From Sulfitobacter sp. 20_GPM-1509m (GTDB lineage: Bacteria; Pseudomonadota; Alphaproteobacteria; Rhodobacterales; Rhodobacteraceae), in contig NZ_JIBC01000004.1 of the NCBI RefSeq assembly GCF_000620505.1, positions 372,001 through 436,000 on the forward strand: DNA of 64,000 nucleotides, given 5' to 3'. A program made the position numbers and the translations under genes. A model generated the notes under the pieces. It did no database searches, was not told the origin of the DNA, and saw only the letters and a program-made list of their open reading frames with translations. Shown in pieces: positions 24,986-32,666 of the stretch (the stretch's first letter is position 1; every line of letters starts with the position of its first letter).

Positions 24986-26262
24986 CCCGTGTTCTGATTG
25001 CAGGCGGCGGCATCGGCGGGCTGGCTCTGGCGTTGACCTTGCACCAGATCGGCGTGCCCTGCACCGTGTTCGAAAGCGTGCGCAGCCTGCGGCCCTTGGG
25101 CGTGGGGATCAACATCCAGCCCAACGCGGTGCGCGAGCTGTTCGACATGGGGCTGACGGCCGATGATCTGGACAGCGTCGGCGTGCCCGCGCGCGAATGG
25201 GCAATGGTCGGGCTGAACGGTCAGGACATCTATGCCGAAAGCCGCGGGCTCGAGGCGGGATACAACTGGCCGCAGTACGCGATGCACCGTGGCGAATTCC
25301 ACATGCTCTTGGCGCGTGTGCTACAGGACCGCGCGGGCGACGACGCAATCCGGCTGGGCGCCAGGGTCACCGGTTATGAAAAGCACGATGACGGCACCGT
25401 CACCGCCTTGATTGAACACGCAGACGGCAGCACATCGCGCGAGGATGGCACCCTGCTGATCGGAGCGGACGGCATCCACAGCCGCGTGCGCGCACAGATG
25501 CACCCCGACCAGCCACCGATCCATTGGGGCGGTGCCGTGATGTGGCGCGGAACCGCGCTGGCGAAACCCATTCGCACAGGCTCGTCCTTTGTGGGTCTGG
25601 GCACGCACCGGCAGCGCATGGTGATCTATCCGATCTCGCATCCCGATCCTGACACCGGCCTTGCGCTGGTCAACTGGATCGCCGAGGTCACGATGGACGA
25701 CCCGTCCGAGCGCGCTGACATCGGTTGGTTCCGCGAGGTGCCGATTGACGACTTTATCCACCACTTCGAAGACTGGGTCTATGACTGGCTGGACGTGCCC
25801 GCGTTGATCCGCGGGTCTGACAGCGCCTATGAGAACCCGATGATCGACCGCGATCCGGTGTCCACTTGGGTCGACGGCCCGGTGGCCCTGATGGGCGACG
25901 CGGCGCATGCCATGTATCCCACCGGCTCGAACGGAGCCAGTCAGGCGGTCATCGACGCGCGCGCCTTGGGTGTGACCTTTGTGGAACACGGGGTGAATGC
26001 GGACGCACTCGCCGCCTATGACGCCAAGCTGTGCGGCCCGATTTCCGAGCTGATCCTGCGTAACCGGGGTGCGGGGCCTTTCGGCCTGCTGAACATGTTG
26101 AACGAGCGTTCGGGCGGCGAATACGACGACATCGACGACGTGATCCCGCCCGCTGAACGGCAAGAGTTCATGGCCAAGTACAAGGCCGCTGCCGGCTTTG
26201 CCATCGAGACGCTGAACGCCGCGCCGCGCACGCTGCCCGAAGGGGCGACAGTCAAACTCTAG
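24982..26262 (+). CDS. FAD-dependent monooxygenase, PhzS/salicylate hydroxylase-like
   Basis: A 426-residue class A flavoprotein monooxygenase. It has the Rossmann motif GGGIGG (about 8-13), the DG motif ADGIHSRVR that joins FAD and NADPH binding, and the second FAD motif GDAAHAMYP. The PLGVGINIQPNAV segment is typical of the PhzS-like group, whose founder hydroxylates and decarboxylates a phenazine carboxylate. Here a hydroxybenzoate-type substrate is likely. The start is TTG at 24982, overlapping the P450 stop as TTGA, so the two enzymes are made together. The end overlaps the convergent transaldolase-like gene by 4 bp. Confidence 0.88.
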   Translation: MTRVLIAGGGIGGLALALTLHQIGVPCTVFESVRSLRPLGVGINIQPNAVRELFDMGLTADDLDSVGVPAREWAMVGLNGQDIYAESRGLEAGYNWPQYAMHRGEFHMLLARVLQDRAGDDAIRLGARVTGYEKHDDGTVTALIEHADGSTSREDGTLLIGADGIHSRVRAQMHPDQPPIHWGGAVMWRGTALAKPIRTGSSFVGLGTHRQRMVIYPISHPDPDTGLALVNWIAEVTMDDPSERADIGWFREVPIDDFIHHFEDWVYDWLDVPALIRGSDSAYENPMIDRDPVSTWVDGPVALMGDAAHAMYPTGSNGASQAVIDARALGVTFVEHGVNADALAAYDAKLCGPISELILRNRGAGPFGLLNMLNERSGGEYDDIDDVIPPAERQEFMAKYKAAAGFAIETLNAAPRTLPEGATVKL

Positions 26263-26912
26263 ACCGTCGCCTCGAACTCGGCATAGGCGGCAGCGGTGTT
26301 GGGGTCGTCCAGCAGCGCCTGCGCCACGGCGGGGCTGATGGTGAACGTGTCCTGCCCTTCGGCGGCCAGCCGCACCATCTGTTCAGGCGACCGCAGCGAC
26401 GCCACAAGGATCGTACAGCGCTTGTCGCCCGCGCCCTGTATCGCCTTCATCTGCGCCAGCGCGGCATAGGCGTCCATGCCCAGCCCATCCATCCGCCCGA
26501 AATAGGGCGCGATGAAATCGGCACCCAGCGCATTGGCGACAAACATCTGTTTCGCGTCATAACAGGCGGTCATCAACACCCGCCCGCCCAGGGCACGAAT
26601 GGCCCCCGTTGTGCGGATGGCCGGTTCGACCAACGGAATTTTCACCACCGTTTCGATCCCCGCAGCACGGCCCGCATCATAGAGCGCCCCTGCCCAGTCG
26701 ACATAACCCTCGACCGGCCCGAAAACCTGTGCGTGCAGCTCTTGCGCCCCCAGATCGCGGGCGCGAGTGGCCATCTGCGCCCAGTCGATTGCGGGATAGT
26801 CCAGCCCCGCGCGCGACGCCAGCAAGGGGTTCGTCGTGATCCCGTGAAACAACCCCGTCGGCATGAGCGTTTCCCACGCCGTCACATCCGCAGTGTCGAG
26901 ATAAAGCGCCAT
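26259..26912 (-). CDS. Transaldolase-family / fructose-6-phosphate aldolase-like protein
   Basis: A 217-residue TIM-barrel aldolase of the short transaldolase subfamily. It has the LDTAD start, the GITTNPLL segment, the Schiff-base lysine K91 in VVKIPLV, and MTACYDAKQ. The short length fits fructose-6-phosphate aldolase or the TalC group rather than full transaldolase. It would join or split C3 units and a sugar phosphate. It lies 12 bp after a PfkB kinase gene, both divergent from a ROK regulator, so the pair probably handles one sugar. The substrate is unknown. Confidence 0.8.
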   Translation of the reverse strand: MALYLDTADVTAWETLMPTGLFHGITTNPLLASRAGLDYPAIDWAQMATRARDLGAQELHAQVFGPVEGYVDWAGALYDAGRAAGIETVVKIPLVEPAIRTTGAIRALGGRVLMTACYDAKQMFVANALGADFIAPYFGRMDGLGMDAYAALAQMKAIQGAGDKRCTILVASLRSPEQMVRLAAEGQDTFTISPAVAQALLDDPNTAAAYAEFEATV

Positions 26913-26924
26913 ATCGGCAAATCC

Positions 26925-27887
26925 TCAGCCAGCCAGTGCCACGTCGATATCCGACCGCGAGGGCGGGTTGCACCCCGAGTGTTCACAATTCAGCGCCGCC
27001 GCCTGCCCTGCCCGCCGCAACAAATACCGCAGGTCATCCGCGTCCATCGCCGCCAAAGCGTCTGGTGACAACGCATCACGTGCGGCCAATGTCGCCAGCA
27101 AGGTCGCCATGAACGTATCGCCCGCCCCAACCGTATCGACCAGCCGCGTGACATGCGGCGCGGGCACGGTGCAGGTGGCCGAGTTGGAAAAAGCCGTTGC
27201 ATCCTTCGGCCCGCGCGTCAGCACCACCAACCCCGCAGTGGTAACGTCAAAGAGTGCCGCGATGGCATCCTCTTCGGTCTCTTCAGGGAAGAGCCAGCCC
27301 AGATCCTCGTCGCTCAGCTTGACCAGATGCGCCACCTGCATCACGCGGCTGACGCGCTCGATATAGGTCATGCGGTCATAGATCAGCGACTCGCGCACAT
27401 TGGGATCGAAGGACACGAAAATCCCGCGCGTTGCAGCCTCGGTCAGCACCTCGACCCAGGCATCGGCGTCGGCACCATCGGCCAGCGCCAGCGACCCGCA
27501 ATGCAAGGCCGCCACATCCTTCGGGATGCTTTTCCACAGAGTTTTCGCGGTCACCTGCCGCTCGGCTGTGCCATCGCGGTGAAAGGCATAGGTTGGAATG
27601 CCATGCTCCAAGGTCACCACCGCCCGCGAAGTCGGCTCTGACCGGCGCGGCGCGGCAATGATCGCACCCGATGCCGTCAAACGCTCGGCCAGCGTATCGC
27701 CCAGTGCATCGCGTGAGATCGGCGTGACATAATGCGTTTCAACCCCTTGCCGTGCCAGTCCGACCGCCACGTTAAAGGGTGACCCACCCGGGTTCGCATC
27801 AAACAGCGGCGCGCCGTCTTCCTCGCCGGTCTGGACGAAATCAATCAGATTTTCACCGCCGATGGCGATCACGGGTTTGCCCTGCAC
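26925..27887 (-). CDS. PfkB-family carbohydrate kinase (fructokinase-like)
   Basis: A 320-residue ribokinase-fold kinase. The N-terminal GGENLIDF and GGSPFNVAVGLARQG segments bind sugar, and the DTVGAGD257TF motif contains the catalytic aspartate and anion hole. It phosphorylates a hexose or related sugar with ATP; fructose is plausible by similarity. The start is a GTG at 27887, preceded by GGGAGG at a suitable distance; the open frame extends upstream but without family sequence. It is first in a two-gene operon with the transaldolase-like gene and diverges from a ROK regulator gene. Confidence 0.85.
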   Translation of the reverse strand: MQGKPVIAIGGENLIDFVQTGEEDGAPLFDANPGGSPFNVAVGLARQGVETHYVTPISRDALGDTLAERLTASGAIIAAPRRSEPTSRAVVTLEHGIPTYAFHRDGTAERQVTAKTLWKSIPKDVAALHCGSLALADGADADAWVEVLTEAATRGIFVSFDPNVRESLIYDRMTYIERVSRVMQVAHLVKLSDEDLGWLFPEETEEDAIAALFDVTTAGLVVLTRGPKDATAFSNSATCTVPAPHVTRLVDTVGAGDTFMATLLATLAARDALSPDALAAMDADDLRYLLRRAGQAAALNCEHSGCNPPSRSDIDVALAG

Positions 27888-27942
27888 CTGCCTGTCCTCC
27901 CTTGCCTGTGCTGACCTGAGAAAGGGCAGAATCAGCTTGTGT

Positions 27943-27977
27943 GTCAATAACTAACTCAACTTGATTTATATATTGAC
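27943..27977. promoter_or_regulatory. Candidate ROK operator/promoter between kinase and regulator genes
   Basis: The divergent intergenic region carries a 7-bp perfect inverted repeat GTCAATA/TATTGAC separated by 21 bp of AT-rich sequence. It sits where promoters for both genes are expected. It is a candidate operator for the ROK protein. Confidence 0.45.
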
Positions 27978-28026
27978 TCGCCCGGTTCTGTTGCGCTTGT
28001 TTCACGCGGTGAAAGAGGAGCGCCCG

Positions 28027-29175
28027 ATGACAGAGGTTACAGGCACAGCATTGCCCTGCAACGACCGGCTGTTCCTGCATCTGGTGCGCAGCGCCGGCGC
28101 GTTGAGCAAGGCCGAGCTGACCCGTGCCTCGGGGCTGTCGGCACAATCGGCGACGGTGATCGTGAACCGTCTGGTGGGTCAGGGCCTGTTGCAGCCCGGC
28201 AAAACGGTGCGCGGACGTGTGGGGCAACCCTCCACACCCTACAGGCTGAACCCCGACAGCGTGACCGCGCTTGGCGTCAAGGTCGGGCGCCGGTCTCTCG
28301 AGGTGGTCGGCATGGGGTTCGACTACCGTATTCTGGAACGGGTCACCCACCGCTATGCGTTTCCGAAACTGACCGAGGTCCGGGGCATGATCGACGACGC
28401 GATCACCGCGGTGATGAACCGTCTTGGTGCTGCGCAGCGCGCGCATCTGACCGGGATCGGACTGGCGTTGCCGGACCAACTGGCGGACTGGGAGGACGTC
28501 TCCGACGCCCCCACGGGCGCGATGGCCGACTGGCACGGTGCCGATCTGCGGGCCGAGATCGCAGAGCGCTTCGCCTTGCCCGTGACATCCCTGAACGATG
28601 TGGCGGCGGCTTGCCTTGCCGAATTGGAAACCGGGAATCCCGGAGGGTATGACAGCTTTGTCTATATCTATGTCGGCACCTTCATCGGCGGCGGCATCGC
28701 CTTGGGCGGACGGTTGTTCACCGGGGGCGGACGGGCGGGCGCAGTCGGGTCGATGCTGGGCGGCGGCGCGCAACAGCTGATCGGCGCGGCATCGTTGCAT
28801 CAGCTTGAAGCACGCCTGACAGCGGCGGGCCTTGCGCGAGAGATGCTTTACGGTGCCGATCCACTGGACACTGCGGCGCAAGCGATTTTTGCGTCATGGG
28901 CAGAGCAAGCCGCGCAAACCATCGCCGTTGCCTGCGTCAACGCGCAGGCGCTTTTGCACCCGCAGGCCATTGTCATCGACAGCAGCCTTCCGTCCCATCT
29001 GCGCGACCAACTGTTTACGGCGGTAAAGGCCGCCGCTTCACGGCTGGACACGCGCGGGCTGGCGCAGATGACAATCACCCCCGGCACCGCAGGCATCACC
29101 GCGCGGGTCACGGGCAGCGGCATCGCCCCCTTCATGGCGCGTTTTGCCGTCGATCCTCTGACCTCAGGTCGCTAG
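28027..29175 (+). CDS. ROK-family transcriptional regulator without the zinc motif
   Basis: A 382-residue protein with an N-terminal winged helix (about residues 10-70, LSKAELTRASGLSAQSATVIVNRLV) and a C-terminal ROK sugar-kinase-like domain with FIGGGIALGGRLFTGG. The usual ExGH and CxCGxxGCxE zinc-binding stretch of ROK proteins is missing; the region reads AVGSMLGGGAQQ. It therefore binds its effector in a modified way. It probably controls the divergent kinase/transaldolase genes. The ATG at 28027 follows AAAGAGGAG. The 3' end overlaps the convergent aminotransferase gene by 4 bp. Confidence 0.85.
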   Translation: MTEVTGTALPCNDRLFLHLVRSAGALSKAELTRASGLSAQSATVIVNRLVGQGLLQPGKTVRGRVGQPSTPYRLNPDSVTALGVKVGRRSLEVVGMGFDYRILERVTHRYAFPKLTEVRGMIDDAITAVMNRLGAAQRAHLTGIGLALPDQLADWEDVSDAPTGAMADWHGADLRAEIAERFALPVTSLNDVAAACLAELETGNPGGYDSFVYIYVGTFIGGGIALGGRLFTGGGRAGAVGSMLGGGAQQLIGAASLHQLEARLTAAGLAREMLYGADPLDTAAQAIFASWAEQAAQTIAVACVNAQALLHPQAIVIDSSLPSHLRDQLFTAVKAAASRLDTRGLAQMTITPGTAGITARVTGSGIAPFMARFAVDPLTSGR

Positions 29176-30491
29176 ATCACCATATCAATCGCGGTCTTGA
29201 GCTTGGCCACGATCTCGTCAATGTGGCTGTCGTCCAGAATGAACGGCGGCGCCAGCAGGATGTGATCGCCGCGCTGCCCGTCGATGGTGCCACCCATCGG
29301 ATAGCAGATCAGCCCGGCCTCGAAGGTCGCCTTTTTCAACGCCTTGTGCAGCGCGCGCTCAGGCGGGAACGGCTCTTTGGTCTCGCGGTCCATCACGAAT
29401 TCGATCCCGCGAAACAGGCCCCTGCCGCGAATGTCGCCGACGTTGGGATGCTGGCCAAACGCCTGTTCCAGTGCCGCCTGCAACCGCTTGCCCATCTCGG
29501 CCGCACGCACCACCAGCCCGCCGTCCGTCAGCCTGGTCAGCACCGCCAAGGCAGCGGCACAGGCCACCGGATGACCGACATAGGTGTGGCCGTGCTGAAA
29601 GAACCCGCTGCCGTCTTCGATGGCCCTGTAGATGTCCGCCGAACACAGCATCGCGCCAATCGGCTGATACCCTGCCCCCAGCCCCTTTGCGACCGCGATG
29701 ATGTCGGGACGCACATCGTCCTGTTCGCAGGCAAACAGCGTGCCGGTGCGGCCCATGCCGCACATGACCTCATCCAGGATCAGCAGCACGCCGTATTGGT
29801 CGCAAATCTCGCGGATGCGTTTGAAATACCCCGGCACTGGCGGCACCGCCCCGGCCGTCGCGCCCACGACAGGCTCTGCCACAAAAGCAAAGACCGTGTC
29901 CGCACCCAGCCGTAGAATCTCGGCCTCAAGTTCGTTGGCCATACGCTGCCCGTAAGCTTCGGCGCTCTCTGCGGCGTCCTGTCCGCGGTAGGCATAGCAC
30001 GGGGCGATGTGCGAGGTGTCCACCATCAGCGGCGCAAAAGGCGCGCGGCGCCATGCGTTGCCGCCCGTGGCCAATGCAAACAGCGTGTTGCCATGATAAC
30101 TTTGCCGCCGCGCAATCACATGGCGGCGTTGGGGCTGACCGATCTCGACATAATACTGGCGCGCCAGCTTCAACGCCGCCTCCATCGCCTCGGAACCGCC
30201 AGAGACGAAATACACACGGTCGATCCCTTCGGGCGCGTGCGCGATCAGCTTGTCTGCCAAGGCCTCGGCGGGGGCGGAGGTGAAAAAGCTGGTGTGGGCA
30301 AAGGCAACCGCGTCAAGCTGCGCCTTGATCGCGGCCGTGACCTCTGGGTCGCCATGCCCCAGACACGACACGGCAGCGCCGCCAGATCCGTCGAAATAGG
30401 CTTTGCCGTCCGCATCATAAAGGTAAACCCCCTGCCCGTGCGAAACGGTGGGCGGCAGGGCTTTGGTATGGCGGGGAAATACATGGGACAC
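29172..30491 (-). CDS. Class III PLP-dependent aminotransferase
   Basis: A 439-residue fold-type I enzyme. The phosphate-binding GGSEAMEAALKLARQ segment, the SYHG aromatic stacking motif, the ILDEVMCGMGRTG acid that pairs with the pyridine nitrogen, and the Schiff-base lysine in AVAKGLGAGYQP are present. It transfers an amino group from an omega-amino acid or amine to a 2-oxoacid; the substrate is unknown. I choose the GTG at 30491 because the AAGGAA site lies 9 bases upstream of it; the TTG at 30500 would have no spacing to that site. The gene is monocistronic. Confidence 0.85.
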   Translation of the reverse strand: MSHVFPRHTKALPPTVSHGQGVYLYDADGKAYFDGSGGAAVSCLGHGDPEVTAAIKAQLDAVAFAHTSFFTSAPAEALADKLIAHAPEGIDRVYFVSGGSEAMEAALKLARQYYVEIGQPQRRHVIARRQSYHGNTLFALATGGNAWRRAPFAPLMVDTSHIAPCYAYRGQDAAESAEAYGQRMANELEAEILRLGADTVFAFVAEPVVGATAGAVPPVPGYFKRIREICDQYGVLLILDEVMCGMGRTGTLFACEQDDVRPDIIAVAKGLGAGYQPIGAMLCSADIYRAIEDGSGFFQHGHTYVGHPVACAAALAVLTRLTDGGLVVRAAEMGKRLQAALEQAFGQHPNVGDIRGRGLFRGIEFVMDRETKEPFPPERALHKALKKATFEAGLICYPMGGTIDGQRGDHILLAPPFILDDSHIDEIVAKLKTAIDMVI

Positions 30492-30738
30492 GGGGCGCAA
30501 TTCCTTTCGAGACAGCCACAGGCGTCACTCAAGCACAGGCCTTGGATCATGGATAGACAGGTTTCAGGCATGATTAGCGGGGTTTGAGGAATGTCAGCGC
30601 GAACAGGCAGTGGTCTTGCAAAGGTCGCTGTCAGCGCTCGCGCAGCGCAAGTCACACCCGCCAGACCTGCCGGGCCAAGGGAAAAAACCAAAGGCCGGCC
30701 ATTGACCTTGGCCTGCAAGGTAGTAAGTAAGCAATATA

Positions 30739-30753
30739 ATATGGTAACCATAT
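30739..30753. promoter_or_regulatory. Palindromic operator upstream of the MarR-MFS operon
   Basis: A perfect 7-1-7 palindrome ATATGGT-A-ACCATAT lies 15 bp before the MarR start codon, where it would block transcription or translation initiation. It is a good candidate for autoregulation by the MarR protein. It lies in the longest gene-free stretch of the window (30492-30768), which otherwise holds nothing I can identify. Confidence 0.65.
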
Positions 30754-30768
30754 CTTTTTGGACCCCGA

Positions 30769-31269
30769 ATGCCTGTTCTCAGCCCACCCTCATCAACCGA
30801 AACGAAAGTCATTGATCCCGACAGTCTCGGCTTTTTGGTCGGTGATATCTCACGCCTGATGCGTGGCACATTCGAACGTGAAATCGAAAAGGTCCGCGTG
30901 CCTGTCACCACGTCAGAGGCACGCGTGCTGGTGCATATGGCGCGCTGCGGCGCGACACGGCAGAACGTTCTGGCGGAAAACCTCGGGCTCGCCCCGATGA
31001 GCGTGACCGGCTATCTCGACAATTTGGAACGCTCTGGGTTTATCGCACGCGCGGCCGACCCTGCCGACCGGCGCGCCAAGATCGTGACGCTGACCGATGC
31101 AGCGCAGGACCTGCTGGAGCGCATCGCCATCGCAGGCCAGCAAGCCCGCGCACAGGCCACAGCCGGTCTGACCGCCGAACAGGTTGCCACGTTCAAATCC
31201 GTTGCCATCGCCATTCGCAAAAACCTTGAAACCGAACGCGCCGCCGCGCGCACCGAAAGCGCATCATGA
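30769..31269 (+). CDS. MarR-family regulator of an efflux pump
   Basis: A 166-residue winged-helix regulator: helix-turn-helix ATRQNVLAENLGLAPMSVTGYLDNLERSGF followed by the wing DPADRRAKIVTLTDAAQ. Its stop overlaps the start of a Bcr/CflA-type transporter gene (ATGA), a classic local repressor-pump arrangement. A perfect palindrome directly upstream probably mediates autoregulation. The inducer is unknown. Confidence 0.9.
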   Translation: MPVLSPPSSTETKVIDPDSLGFLVGDISRLMRGTFEREIEKVRVPVTTSEARVLVHMARCGATRQNVLAENLGLAPMSVTGYLDNLERSGFIARAADPADRRAKIVTLTDAAQDLLERIAIAGQQARAQATAGLTAEQVATFKSVAIAIRKNLETERAAARTESAS

Positions 31270-32531
31270 CCGCCACGCCCATCATGTCCGAACGCAAAGT
31301 CAGCATTATCGGCGCTTTGCTGGTTGCCATCGGTCCGATCTCGATGGCGCTGTACACACCTGCGATGACCGAGATGGTGCATCACTTTGACACCGCTGAA
31401 ACCGTCGTAAAACTCACTCTGACCCTGTATTTCGGCGGCTTTGCCTGTGCACAGCTGATCGCAGGCCCCCTGTCGGACGCGCTGGGACGGCGGCCTGTGA
31501 CGATCGGGTTCATGCTGTTGTATTGCGCGGCCAGCATCCTGGCGACGCTGTCGCAGTCAGTGGAAACGCTGATCTTTGCGCGCTTTGCCCAAGGGGTCGG
31601 CGCATCGGTTGGGGTGGCGATTTCCCGGGCGCTGGTACGCGATCTGTTCACAGGCGAGAAATCGTCGCGGATCATGAACCTGATCGGGATCATCCTTGCC
31701 TTGGGGCCGGCACTGTCCCCCACCATCGGCGGGCTGATGCTGCCTGTATTCGGCTGGCGGTCGATCTTTGTGCTGATGACCGTTCTGGGTCTGATCGTAA
31801 TCTGTGTGGCGATCTTTTCCATGAAAGAAACCGTCGTGCGCGACACCAGCCGGTTGAATTTCCGGGCCTTGGCCGGGTCCTACCGCATGCTGCTGACCAA
31901 CCGCCGTTTTCTCAGCGCCTCTTTCGTCATCGGTGGCGCATTGGGAGCGATCTACGCACAGGCGACATTCCTCCCCTTTATCCTCATGCGTGATGTCGGC
32001 CTGTCGCCGTCGCAGTTCGGCCTGTCGATGCTGGCGCAATCTGGCGCGTTTTTCACCGGGTCCCTGCTGGTCCGGCGCCTGATGACCGTTTACGGGTCGG
32101 AACGGATTGTGTTGCCGGGGCTGCTGTTCATTGCCACGGGCAGCGTTGGCACGGCGACCCTGCTGATCTGGCCGCCCAGCTTTCTGCACGTCATGATCCC
32201 CGTGGCGATCTATTCCTTCGGGATCTCCTTTGTCATGCCCTCCATGTCGACCGCAGCCCTTGCCCCCTTTGGCAAGGCGGCAGGTGCCGCTGCGTCCCTG
32301 CTGGGGTTCATCCAGATGGGGTCTGGCCTGGTGGTTGGCAGCATCGGCGCGCTGCTTGGGGATGCGCTGTTTGCGATGGGCCTTTTGATCCCCATGATGG
32401 GCGCCACGGCCTGTCTGTGCTATGGCATCTACAAGCGGATGCCGCCCCTTGTGCCCGACCCCGTCACGCCCGGAGCATCCGGCGGCGGCGGAGTGCCATC
32501 GGCCACAGTGATGGCCGCACCCGACCGCTGA
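31266..32531 (+). CDS. MFS multidrug efflux transporter, Bcr/CflA family
   Basis: A 421-residue inner-membrane protein with 12 predicted helices. The loop 2-3 signature of MFS pumps is present as GPLSDALGRRP, and the early LYTPAMTEM segment matches the Bcr/CflA subgroup that exports drugs by proton antiport. A Gly/Pro-rich tail of about 30 residues ends the protein. It is translationally coupled to the MarR gene, whose product likely represses it. Substrates cannot be deduced. Confidence 0.9.
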   Translation: MTATPIMSERKVSIIGALLVAIGPISMALYTPAMTEMVHHFDTAETVVKLTLTLYFGGFACAQLIAGPLSDALGRRPVTIGFMLLYCAASILATLSQSVETLIFARFAQGVGASVGVAISRALVRDLFTGEKSSRIMNLIGIILALGPALSPTIGGLMLPVFGWRSIFVLMTVLGLIVICVAIFSMKETVVRDTSRLNFRALAGSYRMLLTNRRFLSASFVIGGALGAIYAQATFLPFILMRDVGLSPSQFGLSMLAQSGAFFTGSLLVRRLMTVYGSERIVLPGLLFIATGSVGTATLLIWPPSFLHVMIPVAIYSFGISFVMPSMSTAALAPFGKAAGAAASLLGFIQMGSGLVVGSIGALLGDALFAMGLLIPMMGATACLCYGIYKRMPPLVPDPVTPGASGGGGVPSATVMAAPDR

Positions 32532-32666
32532 GCCAAAGGCCATCTTGCCCGCAACGTACTGTCTGTTTTGGATTTCTCGCGAATCGTGTAGGTTATTTCA
32601 ACGAAGCCTTCACGTAGCGGCCTGAACGTTTCCTGCGCGGAGTCGTCAGCCTTTTGGGACGACGCC

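Noticed and set aside
27936-27980. Possible phage or integron attachment site because of AT-rich dyad
   Set aside because: No integrase, tRNA or direct repeat is nearby; an operator between divergent genes is the simpler reading.
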